Shown: positions 1 to 5,202 of the stretch, piece after piece
Layout: each line of letters begins with the position of its first letter
How positions within the stretch are numbered: position 1 is the stretch's first letter
Origin: Caulobacteraceae bacterium
Lineage (GTDB): Bacteria; Pseudomonadota; Alphaproteobacteria; Caulobacterales; Caulobacteraceae
DNA length: 7,243 nt
NCBI GenBank assembly: GCA_947501315.1
Contig: CANMXH010000112.1
Span: forward strand, 1-7,243
Direction of reading: 5' to 3'
Program-made: the position numbers and the translations under genes
Notes under the pieces: generated by a model
Database searches by the model: none
Told to the model about the DNA's origin: nothing
What the model saw: the letters and a program-made list of their open reading frames with translations, nothing else

Positions 1-114
1 ATCGTCCGCCCCGTCGGCGGCTACGGCCTTCCGGATTGCCTGCGGATCACCGTGGGCACGGAAGACCAGAACCGCGCGGTGATCGATGCGCTCAGCGAGT
101 TCGCGGCGGGTTAG
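1..114 (+). CDS. hisC: Histidinol-phosphate aminotransferase, C-terminal end (partial)
   Basis: Only the last 37 codons and the TAG stop (112-114) lie in the window; the gene enters from the left edge in frame 1. The visible peptide contains RPVGGYGLPDCLRITVG followed by TEDQN and a final helix. This matches the C-terminal small domain of HisC-type PLP aminotransferases, where the Arg of LRI(T/S)VG is the conserved arginine that binds the substrate carboxylate/phosphate end. In the full enzyme, histidinol phosphate is made from imidazole-acetol phosphate and glutamate in histidine synthesis; in many alphaproteobacteria HisC-type enzymes also act on aromatic amino-acid precursors. The catalytic lysine is outside the window. 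Another class I/II fold aminotransferase is possible, but the RPV..YGLP.CLRI(T/S)VG pattern is typical of HisC. It converges on the next gene with only 9 nt between the two stop codons. Confidence 0.8.
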   Translation: MVRPVGGYGLPDCLRITVGTEDQNRAVIDALSEFAAG

Positions 115-123
115 GACGGCCGG

Positions 124-930
124 CTAAGGCCGCCGGAACACCCGGCTCGCGCCCCAGCCCATCAGGGCCGCCAGCAGCACCGTCAGCACGCCGTAGCTCC
201 ACGGCCGCCGATGGGCGAACTCATAGACACTGCGCTCGATGCCGACCTTCTCCACGGTCAGGGTCAGGTTGGAAACCGACACCGGCGCACCGTCCTGAAA
301 CAGCCAGACCTCGGCGAAATACTCGCCGGTCGGGGCCACGGCGGGCAGTTCCAGTTCGGCCCGGAACAGGCCGGTATCGACGAACTCCACCCCGTCCGGA
401 TCGGTGTTGTAGAGCGCCGCCGCCTCGCGCAGCCGGATCACGGCGCGGCGGTAATCCAGATAGTCCTCGCCCAGCCGGCTGACGACCACATCGCGCACGC
501 CATAGCGGGTGACCGAACGGCTCTCCTGTGGCGCATTGATCCGCAGGTGGTCGACGCCGACGCCCAGACGGCGCAACTGGCCGAAGTCGGCGATGTCGGA
601 CAGGGGCCGGGTCGAGGCGGTCATGTAGAAGCCGGGCGCACCCTCGAACAGGACCGGACGGCTGTTGAGCCAGAAGCCCATGTTGCGGGTCTTCTTGACC
701 AGACGCACCGGGCCGTCGGGACCGCGCACCACGACCACCACATCGGCCGGACGGTCCGTCGGATTGAAGACGGCCCCGTACAGGACGATCGAGGCACCGC
801 TGAACCGGGAGTCGATCATGACCCGCGCGTCGGTCATGGCGGCAGCGACCCGGACCTGGCCGATCGTGCCGGTCGAGCGTTCCGGCGCAGGGGCGACGAT
901 CGCCGGCGGCGGGGGTGGAAGGACCTGCAT
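124..930 (-). CDS. TIGR02186 / Alph_Pro_TM family membrane-anchored protein of unknown function
   Basis: A 268-residue protein. It resembles the alphaproteobacterial family TIGR02186/PF09608 through the beta-rich core: IDSRFSGASIVLYGAVF near residues 38-55, then DVVVVVRGP and a following W-N-S-R stretch, YMTASTRPLSDIA, and a late GEYFAEVWLFQDG motif. The C-terminus is one clear membrane helix (about residues 244-265, WSYGVLTVLLAALMGWGA) ending in RVFRRP, so the bulk should lie on one face of the membrane, by the positive-inside rule the periplasmic one. The start chosen is ATG at 930, with a GAAGG element at 941-945 that overlaps the upstream stop. A TTG at 966 would add 12 residues but has a worse setting. 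Oddly, no signal peptide is visible from any start: the N-terminus is proline-rich (MQVLPPPPPAIVAPAP). It follows the TauE/SafE gene by 13 nt, a pairing common for this family, and is probably translated from the same mRNA. The biochemical function is unknown. Confidence 0.8.
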   Translation of the reverse strand: MQVLPPPPPAIVAPAPERSTGTIGQVRVAAAMTDARVMIDSRFSGASIVLYGAVFNPTDRPADVVVVVRGPDGPVRLVKKTRNMGFWLNSRPVLFEGAPGFYMTASTRPLSDIADFGQLRRLGVGVDHLRINAPQESRSVTRYGVRDVVVSRLGEDYLDYRRAVIRLREAAALYNTDPDGVEFVDTGLFRAELELPAVAPTGEYFAEVWLFQDGAPVSVSNLTLTVEKVGIERSVYEFAHRRPWSYGVLTVLLAALMGWGASRVFRRP

Positions 931-940
931 CACCCGGGCA

Positions 941-945
941 CCTTC
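941..945 (-). promoter_or_regulatory. Ribosome binding site of the TIGR02186 gene, overlapping the permease stop
   Basis: GAAGG on the minus strand, 10 nt before the ATG at 930-928. It overlaps the TGA stop of the upstream permease gene (946-944), so ribosomes ending the permease would uncover or reload at this site. This supports translational coupling and the choice of ATG 930 over the TTG at 966. Confidence 0.5.
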
Positions 946-1867
946 ATTCAGGGACTCCGGGCGCAAAGGCGAACAGGTCCGACGGCCGCACGAACAGGTC
1001 CAACCCGATCTGGATGCCGACCAGCAGGACGATCAGGGCCAGCAGCGCCCGCAGCACGTCCGGCCGGAACCGTCCCGACAGCCGAGCCCCGTACTGGGCA
1101 CCGACCACGCCGCCGACCAGCAAGAGGGTGGACAGGACAATGTCGACGGTCTGGTTGCGCCCCGCCTGGAGGATGGTGGTCACGGCGGTGACGATGATGA
1201 TCTGGAAAAGGCTGGTGCCCACCACCACCCCGGCCTTCATGCGCAGCACATAGAGCATGGCCGGTACGAGGATGAAGCCGCCGCCGACGCCCATGATGGC
1301 CGACAGGATGCCCGCGAAGCCGCCGAGCACCAAGGGTGGAATGGCACTGATGTAGAGACCCGAGCGGGGGAAGCGCATCTTGAGCGGCAGGCCGTACAGC
1401 CACAGCGGCCGGCGGCGCTCCCGGTGCGGCAGGACCTCGCCGCGCACCCGACGCAGGATCTGGCCGAGGCTCTCGTAGAGCATCAGGGTGCCGATGGTGC
1501 CGAGAAAGAGCAGGTAGGACAGGGCCACCACCATGTCCGCCTGACCCAGCAGACGCAGATAGCGGAACAGCTCGACACCCGCCAACGCCCCCAGTGCCCC
1601 GCCCAGCGCCATGACCCCGCCGATGCGATAGTCGACCGCTTTCTGGCTGGTGTAGGCGATCACGCCCGAGGTCGAGGAGGCCACCACATGGCTGGCCTGG
1701 CTGGCCACCGCCACCGACGGGGGAATGCCCAGGAAGATCAGGATCGGGGCCATCAGGAAGCCGCCGCCGACGCCGAACAGACCGGACACGAATCCGACCG
1801 TCGCGCCCAGCAGAACCAGGAGCGGCCAGTTCACCGAAACCTCGGCGATCGGCAGATAGATATCCAA
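944..1867 (-). CDS. Sulfite exporter TauE/SafE family membrane permease
   Basis: A 307-residue, strongly hydrophobic protein with about eight membrane helices in two homologous halves. Each half carries the family signature: SGLFGVGGGFLMAP at residues 28-41 and SAIMGVGGGFILVP at about 188-201. A charged cytoplasmic-type loop (RRVRGEVLPHRERRR) separates the halves. Known members of TauE/SafE (PF01925) export or import sulfite, sulfoacetate or other small organic anions; the substrate here cannot be read from sequence. Length is at the upper end of the usual 250-310. The start is a TTG at 1867: it gives the conserved N-terminus MDIYLPIAEVSVN, has GAAGG 8 nt upstream, and an in-frame TAG lies just before it (1897-1895) with no ATG between. 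It is the first gene of a two-gene unit with the TIGR02186 gene. Confidence 0.88.
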   Translation of the reverse strand: MDIYLPIAEVSVNWPLLVLLGATVGFVSGLFGVGGGFLMAPILIFLGIPPSVAVASQASHVVASSTSGVIAYTSQKAVDYRIGGVMALGGALGALAGVELFRYLRLLGQADMVVALSYLLFLGTIGTLMLYESLGQILRRVRGEVLPHRERRRPLWLYGLPLKMRFPRSGLYISAIPPLVLGGFAGILSAIMGVGGGFILVPAMLYVLRMKAGVVVGTSLFQIIIVTAVTTILQAGRNQTVDIVLSTLLLVGGVVGAQYGARLSGRFRPDVLRALLALIVLLVGIQIGLDLFVRPSDLFAFAPGVPE

Positions 1868-1875
1868 AGGACGCG

Positions 1876-1880
1876 CCTTC
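1876..1880 (-). promoter_or_regulatory. Ribosome binding site fixing the TTG start of the TauE/SafE gene
   Basis: GAAGG lies exactly 8 nt upstream of TTG 1867-1865. No ATG or GTG is available between the in-frame stop at 1897-1895 and the conserved N-terminus, so this site decides the start. It sits in the 3' arm region of a possible hairpin (arms 1897-1902 and 1873-1878). Confidence 0.5.
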
Positions 1881-1970
1881 GGCTGGAACTGAGGCTAGGC
1901 GCCGGAAAGGCGACGACGGAACTGTTGGTGTCCTAGACCCACCGGACGGCCCCCGCCACCCGATGCGCCA

Positions 1971-2000
1971 GAAAAGCTCGCCCCTCCCGCGTCAGGCGAG
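1971..2000 (-). terminator. Likely intrinsic terminator of podJ, overlapping its stop codon
   Basis: Read on the minus strand, CTCGCC (2000-1995) is followed by a 12-nt loop and the exact complement GGCGAG (1982-1977), then CTTTTCT (1976-1970). A six-base GC-rich stem followed by a run of T is the form of a rho-independent terminator. The TGA stop of podJ (1994-1992) lies in the loop. It would separate podJ from the permease pair, which is transcribed in the same direction. The 12-nt loop is long and the U-run is short and broken, so it may be leaky. Confidence 0.5.
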
Positions 2001-4778
2001 TGGCTCGACCGAGAAACTCTCGGCCTCTGTCCGGGCCGTGGCCTGGGCCGGGGCCGGGAGCGAGGCCCGCAGGCGCTCGACCGCCGACCGGGCGTCGTTG
2101 TCGCCCGCGCGCGCCGCGATCAGATACCATTTGTAGGCTTCGGTCAGGTCGGGCTCGATACCCTGGTCGCCGGTCTCATAGAGTTTGGCAACATTGAACT
2201 GGCTGTCGACCAGACCCAGCTCCGCTGCCCGCTTGAGCCAGTCCAGCGCCTCGGCCCGGTTCTGGTCTCCGCCGGCACCATCGAACAGATACATGCCATA
2301 GGCGTGCATCCCTCGTGCGTCGCCGCCATCCGCCGCCCGGCGCGCCCAGACCCGGGCTTCCGCCAGATTGAGCGGCACTCCCTTGGCACCGTCCTGATAG
2401 AGGCCGGCCAGATGCAACTGAGCCGGCGTATAGCCCGTAGCGGCAGCCTGTTTGAGCAGGTCGACCCCACCGGCCTCGTCGGCATCGAGCCGGGCCGTCG
2501 CCTGCTCGTAGAGGTCCTCGCCGCGGGCCAGATCAGCAGATGACGCCACCGCCGGAACCGCCGGCACAACGGCGAGCGCCGCGAGCGGTGCCGCGGGGTC
2601 CATCCCCGGCAAGCCGGAGAAGGCCAGACCGGTGCCGGTCAACTGGCCGGTCGCATAGGTGACGCCGGCGGTCAGAAAGATCGCAATGGCCGAAGCCCCC
2701 AGCGCCTTGCGGACCGTGCCGCCCCCCTTGGCAGCCTGTTTGTCCAGCCGCTCCTGCAGGCGGGATTTGCCGCCTCGCTTGAGGCCAAAGCCCGAACGAA
2801 CCGGTGCCTCGGCGACAGGGGTCGCCATGGCCGCGCGGGCAGCGTCGATGGTCTGACGGGTCGATGAGGCGCGCCCCTGTGCCGCTGCGGCACGCAAGGC
2901 CCGACGATCGACGAAATCGGTCTCACCACTGAACCCGACATCTTCCCCGTCAAAGGCAGCGGCGAGCCCGGCGGGTGCCGTCGCTTCGAGGGCGTCCGCG
3001 ACGTCAGCGCCGCCGAAGTCATGGTCGACGGTCGCCGATGCCGAAGGAACCTCGGGCGTGGACCCGAACTCCTCAAGCAGCGATGTCGCGGCGGCCCGGC
3101 TGCCGAACGGGGGCGATACGACCAGCGACGCGTCATCCACGCGCGGGCCGCGCAAGACAGCATCAAGGGTAGCCTCGGCGCTGAACACCTCGTCGACCGG
3201 GGCAAGGCGGCCGGCGGGCAAGGGGTCCTGCTCGGGGGGAGCCAGCCCGGCGGACCAGGCCTGCTGCTCGGCGTAGATCGGATCGTCAAAGACCGCGTCA
3301 GAGAAGGGTGCGCCCGGGAAGGCCGCATCCGGGAAGGCCGCAGCCCGCCAGTCGGAATCCGGCGCAGGCACGGGGAGTTCCGGCTCGGCCCGGCGCTCGA
3401 TATTGTTCCGGGCCTCGGCGATCAGGGCCGCCGTGCGCTCCTCCGACATCCGCATGCGCTCGGCCAGCTCGCCGGAGGCGCGGTCGTAGCCCTGTTCGAT
3501 GCGGGCAGAACTGTCCGCCAGTCGCCGGCCGATATCGTCCAGCGCCTGCTGCGAGCGGCGTTCGGACTGGGCAATCCGCTCGCTCAGCCGGTCTGAAATA
3601 CGGGTAATCTCACCGCCCAGCTTCTCCAGGGCGAGGGCGTGGCGGTCGTCGGTAGCGGTCAGCCGCTGTTCGAAGCCCTGGGCAAGCCGGCCCATGTCGA
3701 ACTCGACCTTGCGGCTCAGCTGCTCGAAACGGACCGGGGCCTCGGCCTCGATGGATCCGACCCGGCCGTTCAGGTTCTGGGCGATCCGCAGAACCTCACG
3801 GCCCATGGCCTCGACCGCCTTGGCAGACCGCTCCTCGGACGTCTTGACCTGGTCACCGATGGCCAGGACGGCGCGTTCGATGCGGTCCATCCGGCCTTCG
3901 GACTCAGCCGTGTCGAGCCGCCGCATCATCTCGGCGCGGTTTCCCTCGACCTGACGGCTCAGCGTCTCGGCCAGTTTTTCGAACCGGGCCGCCTCGCGGA
4001 AACTCTCCGGCTCGGCGCGGGACTCGGCGGCGCGCAGGCGCTGGTCCAGCCCGGCGAATGAGGCCTGCAGATTGCGCAGGGCCTCGGACGTGCGCCCCTG
4101 GGCCTGATCCAGCCGCTGGCCGACCTGGGCCAGCAAATCCGGCCCGATACCGGGCCCGGCCACCTTCTCGACCCCGTCCATCCGTTGGCGCAGCTCGTTC
4201 ACGCTTGAACGCTGGCGCTCCTCGATATCGTAGAGGCGACCGGCGAGGACCCCCAGAGTGGTCTCGACCTTGCCGAAGGTTTCGGCGGTTTGCGGCCCCA
4301 CCTCCTGCTCGAAACGGCGCAGGCGCCGGTGCCCTTCGCGCAGCTCCTCGGCGATATCGTCGATGCGGCGACTGCTGGCTCTGCCGGTCTCGTCCTGCCC
4401 CTCCAGCCGGCGCACAAGGCCGGTGACGGCCTGGTCGACCCCCTGGATGGCGACGGTGGAACGGCGCTCCGCCGCCTCGAGCCGGGCAGCGATGGCATCG
4501 ACCGAGGCACCGAGCCGATGCAGCTGGTCTTCGCTCGCGCCGGATCCGTAGGCATCATCAACGCGGCGGCTGCGGCCGCGACGGTCGATACTGTCGGCAG
4601 CATGGGAGCGGCGCGACAACGGCGTGAACCCGCCCTCGTCATCGTCACCGTCTTCCATGATGATGGTGTTCAGCCACTCGCCGAGAGTCATGCCTGAGCG
4701 ACGCGCAAGGTCCTTGGCGATCTCGCGAGCCTTGGGCTCGATGCCCTTCACGCTCCAGGGTGCCGCGGCTGCCCTCAC
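1992..4778 (-). CDS. podJ: PodJ-type polar localization factor (coiled coil, one TM, Sel1 repeats)
   Basis: A 928-residue polarity scaffold. In Caulobacter, PodJ marks the new pole, recruits the PleC kinase and pilus/holdfast machinery, and is cut by periplasmic proteolysis. Visible order: conserved N-terminus PWSVKGIEPKAREIAKD with LARRSGMTLGEWLN (residues 7-37, resembling a ribbon-helix-helix); acidic/basic linker; long heptad-rich coiled coil (about 80-460) built of repeated R/E/A/L helices; acidic Ala/Pro-rich disordered linker (about 462-670) with a short pentapeptide repeat near 478-498; basic stretch, then one membrane helix (about 691-711, GASAIAIFLTAGVTYATG); then a periplasmic part with three full Sel1-like repeats and a partial fourth (about 765-900: LLKQAAATGYTPAQLHLAGLY, ARRAADGGDARGMHAYGMYL, LKRAAELGLVDSQFNVAKLY, then YLIAARAGD). 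It ends about 28 residues later, without the peptidoglycan-binding domain of Caulobacter PodJ. GTG 4778 was chosen for its GGGAG 8 nt upstream and fit to the conserved N-terminus; GTG 4802 and TTG 4850 are weaker options. Confidence 0.85.
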   Translation of the reverse strand: MRAAAAPWSVKGIEPKAREIAKDLARRSGMTLGEWLNTIIMEDGDDDEGGFTPLSRRSHAADSIDRRGRSRRVDDAYGSGASEDQLHRLGASVDAIAARLEAAERRSTVAIQGVDQAVTGLVRRLEGQDETGRASSRRIDDIAEELREGHRRLRRFEQEVGPQTAETFGKVETTLGVLAGRLYDIEERQRSSVNELRQRMDGVEKVAGPGIGPDLLAQVGQRLDQAQGRTSEALRNLQASFAGLDQRLRAAESRAEPESFREAARFEKLAETLSRQVEGNRAEMMRRLDTAESEGRMDRIERAVLAIGDQVKTSEERSAKAVEAMGREVLRIAQNLNGRVGSIEAEAPVRFEQLSRKVEFDMGRLAQGFEQRLTATDDRHALALEKLGGEITRISDRLSERIAQSERRSQQALDDIGRRLADSSARIEQGYDRASGELAERMRMSEERTAALIAEARNNIERRAEPELPVPAPDSDWRAAAFPDAAFPGAPFSDAVFDDPIYAEQQAWSAGLAPPEQDPLPAGRLAPVDEVFSAEATLDAVLRGPRVDDASLVVSPPFGSRAAATSLLEEFGSTPEVPSASATVDHDFGGADVADALEATAPAGLAAAFDGEDVGFSGETDFVDRRALRAAAAQGRASSTRQTIDAARAAMATPVAEAPVRSGFGLKRGGKSRLQERLDKQAAKGGGTVRKALGASAIAIFLTAGVTYATGQLTGTGLAFSGLPGMDPAAPLAALAVVPAVPAVASSADLARGEDLYEQATARLDADEAGGVDLLKQAAATGYTPAQLHLAGLYQDGAKGVPLNLAEARVWARRAADGGDARGMHAYGMYLFDGAGGDQNRAEALDWLKRAAELGLVDSQFNVAKLYETGDQGIEPDLTEAYKWYLIAARAGDNDARSAVERLRASLPAPAQATARTEAESFSVEPLA

Positions 4779-4779
4779 T

Positions 4780-4789
4780 GATTCGACTC
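4780..4789. promoter_or_regulatory. Two abutting GANTC (CcrM methylation) sites at the podJ start
   Basis: The plus strand reads GATTC at 4780-4784 directly followed by GACTC at 4785-4789, both matching GANTC, the target of the cell-cycle methyltransferase CcrM in alphaproteobacteria. They lie between the podJ GTG and its ribosome binding site, partly overlapping the latter. These are the only GANTC sites in the intergenic region. In Caulobacter the GcrA activator works at methylated GANTC promoters, and podJ is a known GcrA-activated gene; control through these particular sites is inferred. Confidence 0.55.
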
Positions 4790-4791
4790 CC
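4787..4791 (-). promoter_or_regulatory. Ribosome binding site deciding the GTG start of podJ
   Basis: GGGAG on the minus strand, 8 nt upstream of GTG 4778-4776. The in-frame GTG at 4802 and TTG at 4850 lack a comparable element, and the PodJ family similarity begins just after 4778 (PWSVKG from residue 7). Confidence 0.55.
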
Positions 4792-4829
4792 GACCTGTTC
4801 ACAAACGCTAGACGCCAAGATGAAGCGTG

Positions 4830-4844
4830 TAAACGCGTCGTTAA
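4830..4844 (-). promoter_or_regulatory. CtrA-like box (TTAA-N7-TTTA) upstream of podJ
   Basis: On the minus strand the sequence is TTAA, seven bases (CGACGCG), then TTTA followed by C. The CtrA consensus is TTAA-N7-TTAA(C), so seven of eight core positions match with the right spacing. It lies about 52 nt before the podJ start codon, a position where a bound response regulator could affect a promoter. Identification is by motif only. Confidence 0.4.
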
Positions 4845-4873
4845 CCCCAAGATGTAGCGGTGCGCGATCTTCC

Positions 4874-4882
4874 TGTGGAAAG
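4874..4882 (-). promoter_or_regulatory. DnaA-like box upstream of podJ
   Basis: The minus strand reads CTTTCCACA, matching 7 of 9 positions of the DnaA box TTATCCACA, with the CCACA core intact. DnaA is reported to promote podJ transcription in Caulobacter, which gives the site a plausible role. A 7/9 match can occur by chance, so this is weak alone. Confidence 0.3.
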
Positions 4883-4917
4883 CGTCGTGCCCCGATGAAT
4901 ATCTCCCGCGGACAGGG

Positions 4918-4932
4918 TTAACGAGGCATGAA
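4918..4932 (+). promoter_or_regulatory. CtrA-like box (TTAA-N7-TGAA) upstream of the small membrane gene
   Basis: TTAA at 4918-4921, seven bases, then TGAA at 4929-4932: one mismatch to TTAA-N7-TTAA. It lies 63 nt before the ATG of the small membrane gene and faces that gene. Another TTAA follows at 4935-4938. Identification is by motif only. Confidence 0.35.
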
Positions 4933-4995
4933 GATTAACCTTTCGGCAAGGCTTTCACCCTTGCGTTCGGGGTCCCGGCAGACCACCTCGCGCGG

Positions 4996-5202
4996 ATGAG
5001 TCTGACCCTGACGATCGCCCTGCTCTTCGCCACCCTGGCCCTGGCCGTCTTCGCCGGCTGGCGGGGCTCACGCCCTTGGGACCTGACGCGGGGTGTGCGC
5101 ATGATCCCCTGGCGGTTTATCATGCTGCTGTCGGGCGCAGTGATCCTCGTCCTCGCCGTCCATCTCGGTGCCCTGCTGGGCGTGCCGCAGCGGCCTTACT
5201 GA
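4996..5202 (+). CDS. Small two-helix membrane protein of unknown function
   Basis: A 68-residue protein with two predicted membrane helices: residues about 3-21 (LTLTIALLFATLALAVFAG) and about 41-62 (RFIMLLSGAVILVLAVHLGA). The short loop between them, WRGSRPWDLTRGVRMIPWR, is basic, so it should face the cytoplasm with both ends outside. The RMIPWRFIMLL segment followed by VHL resembles small uncharacterised inner-membrane proteins that I recall from Caulobacterales and Sphingomonadales; no function is known to me. The ATG at 4996 has no good Shine-Dalgarno sequence (the preceding bases are CCTCGCGCGG), so it may be translated from a leaderless or weak site. It is divergent from podJ and convergent with argF: its stop codon TGA (5200-5202) lies inside argF, a 7-nt overlap. 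Coding potential is supported by the membrane pattern and the conserved-looking loop. Confidence 0.72.
   Translation: MSLTLTIALLFATLALAVFAGWRGSRPWDLTRGVRMIPWRFIMLLSGAVILVLAVHLGALLGVPQRPY

Larger units (their letters stand above)
4779..4995. promoter_or_regulatory. Divergent intergenic region between podJ and the small membrane gene
   Basis: These 217 nt separate the divergent starts of podJ (minus) and the small membrane protein (plus), and must hold both promoters unless one gene is read from elsewhere. The stretch is clearly less GC-rich than the flanking genes. It contains two adjacent GANTC sites, TTAA-N7-TTTA and TTAA-N7-TGAA boxes, three TTAACC/GGTTAA hexamers and a DnaA-like nonamer. 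I cannot assign a clear sigma70 -35/-10 pair to either strand. Confidence 0.6.

Noticed and set aside
117..132. Hairpin CGGCC-N6-GGCCG between the convergent hisC and TIGR02186 stops, considered as a two-way terminator
   Set aside because: The stem is only 5 bp and no T-run follows on either strand; such short GC palindromes are common in this DNA.
211..1191. Open frame of 326 codons on + opposite the TIGR02186 gene
   Set aside because: Low-complexity His/Arg/Gly-rich product; the minus-strand frame has the family motifs and membrane anchor.
1901..1914. Short inverted repeat with GGAAA loop in the permease leader
   Set aside because: Only about 4 bp of stem, no T-run, and it competes with the longer 1873-1902 pairing.
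665..1936. Long open frame of 423 codons on + opposite the TauE/SafE gene
   Set aside because: Its translation is rich in Gln, His, Arg and Asp with no recognisable domain, while the opposite strand codes a clear permease with repeated GVGGG motifs. It is a by-product of high GC third-position bias.
1933..2130. 65-codon minus-strand frame overlapping the podJ 3' end, considered as a missing PodJ C-terminal domain by frameshift
   Set aside because: The product is Arg/Gly/Pro-rich with no peptidoglycan-binding pattern, and the podJ frame ends cleanly with a terminator at its stop.
4800..4850. Upstream GTG (4802) and TTG (4850) as the podJ start
   Set aside because: Neither has a good ribosome site, they add 8 and 24 residues without family likeness, and they would place the CtrA-like box inside the coding region.
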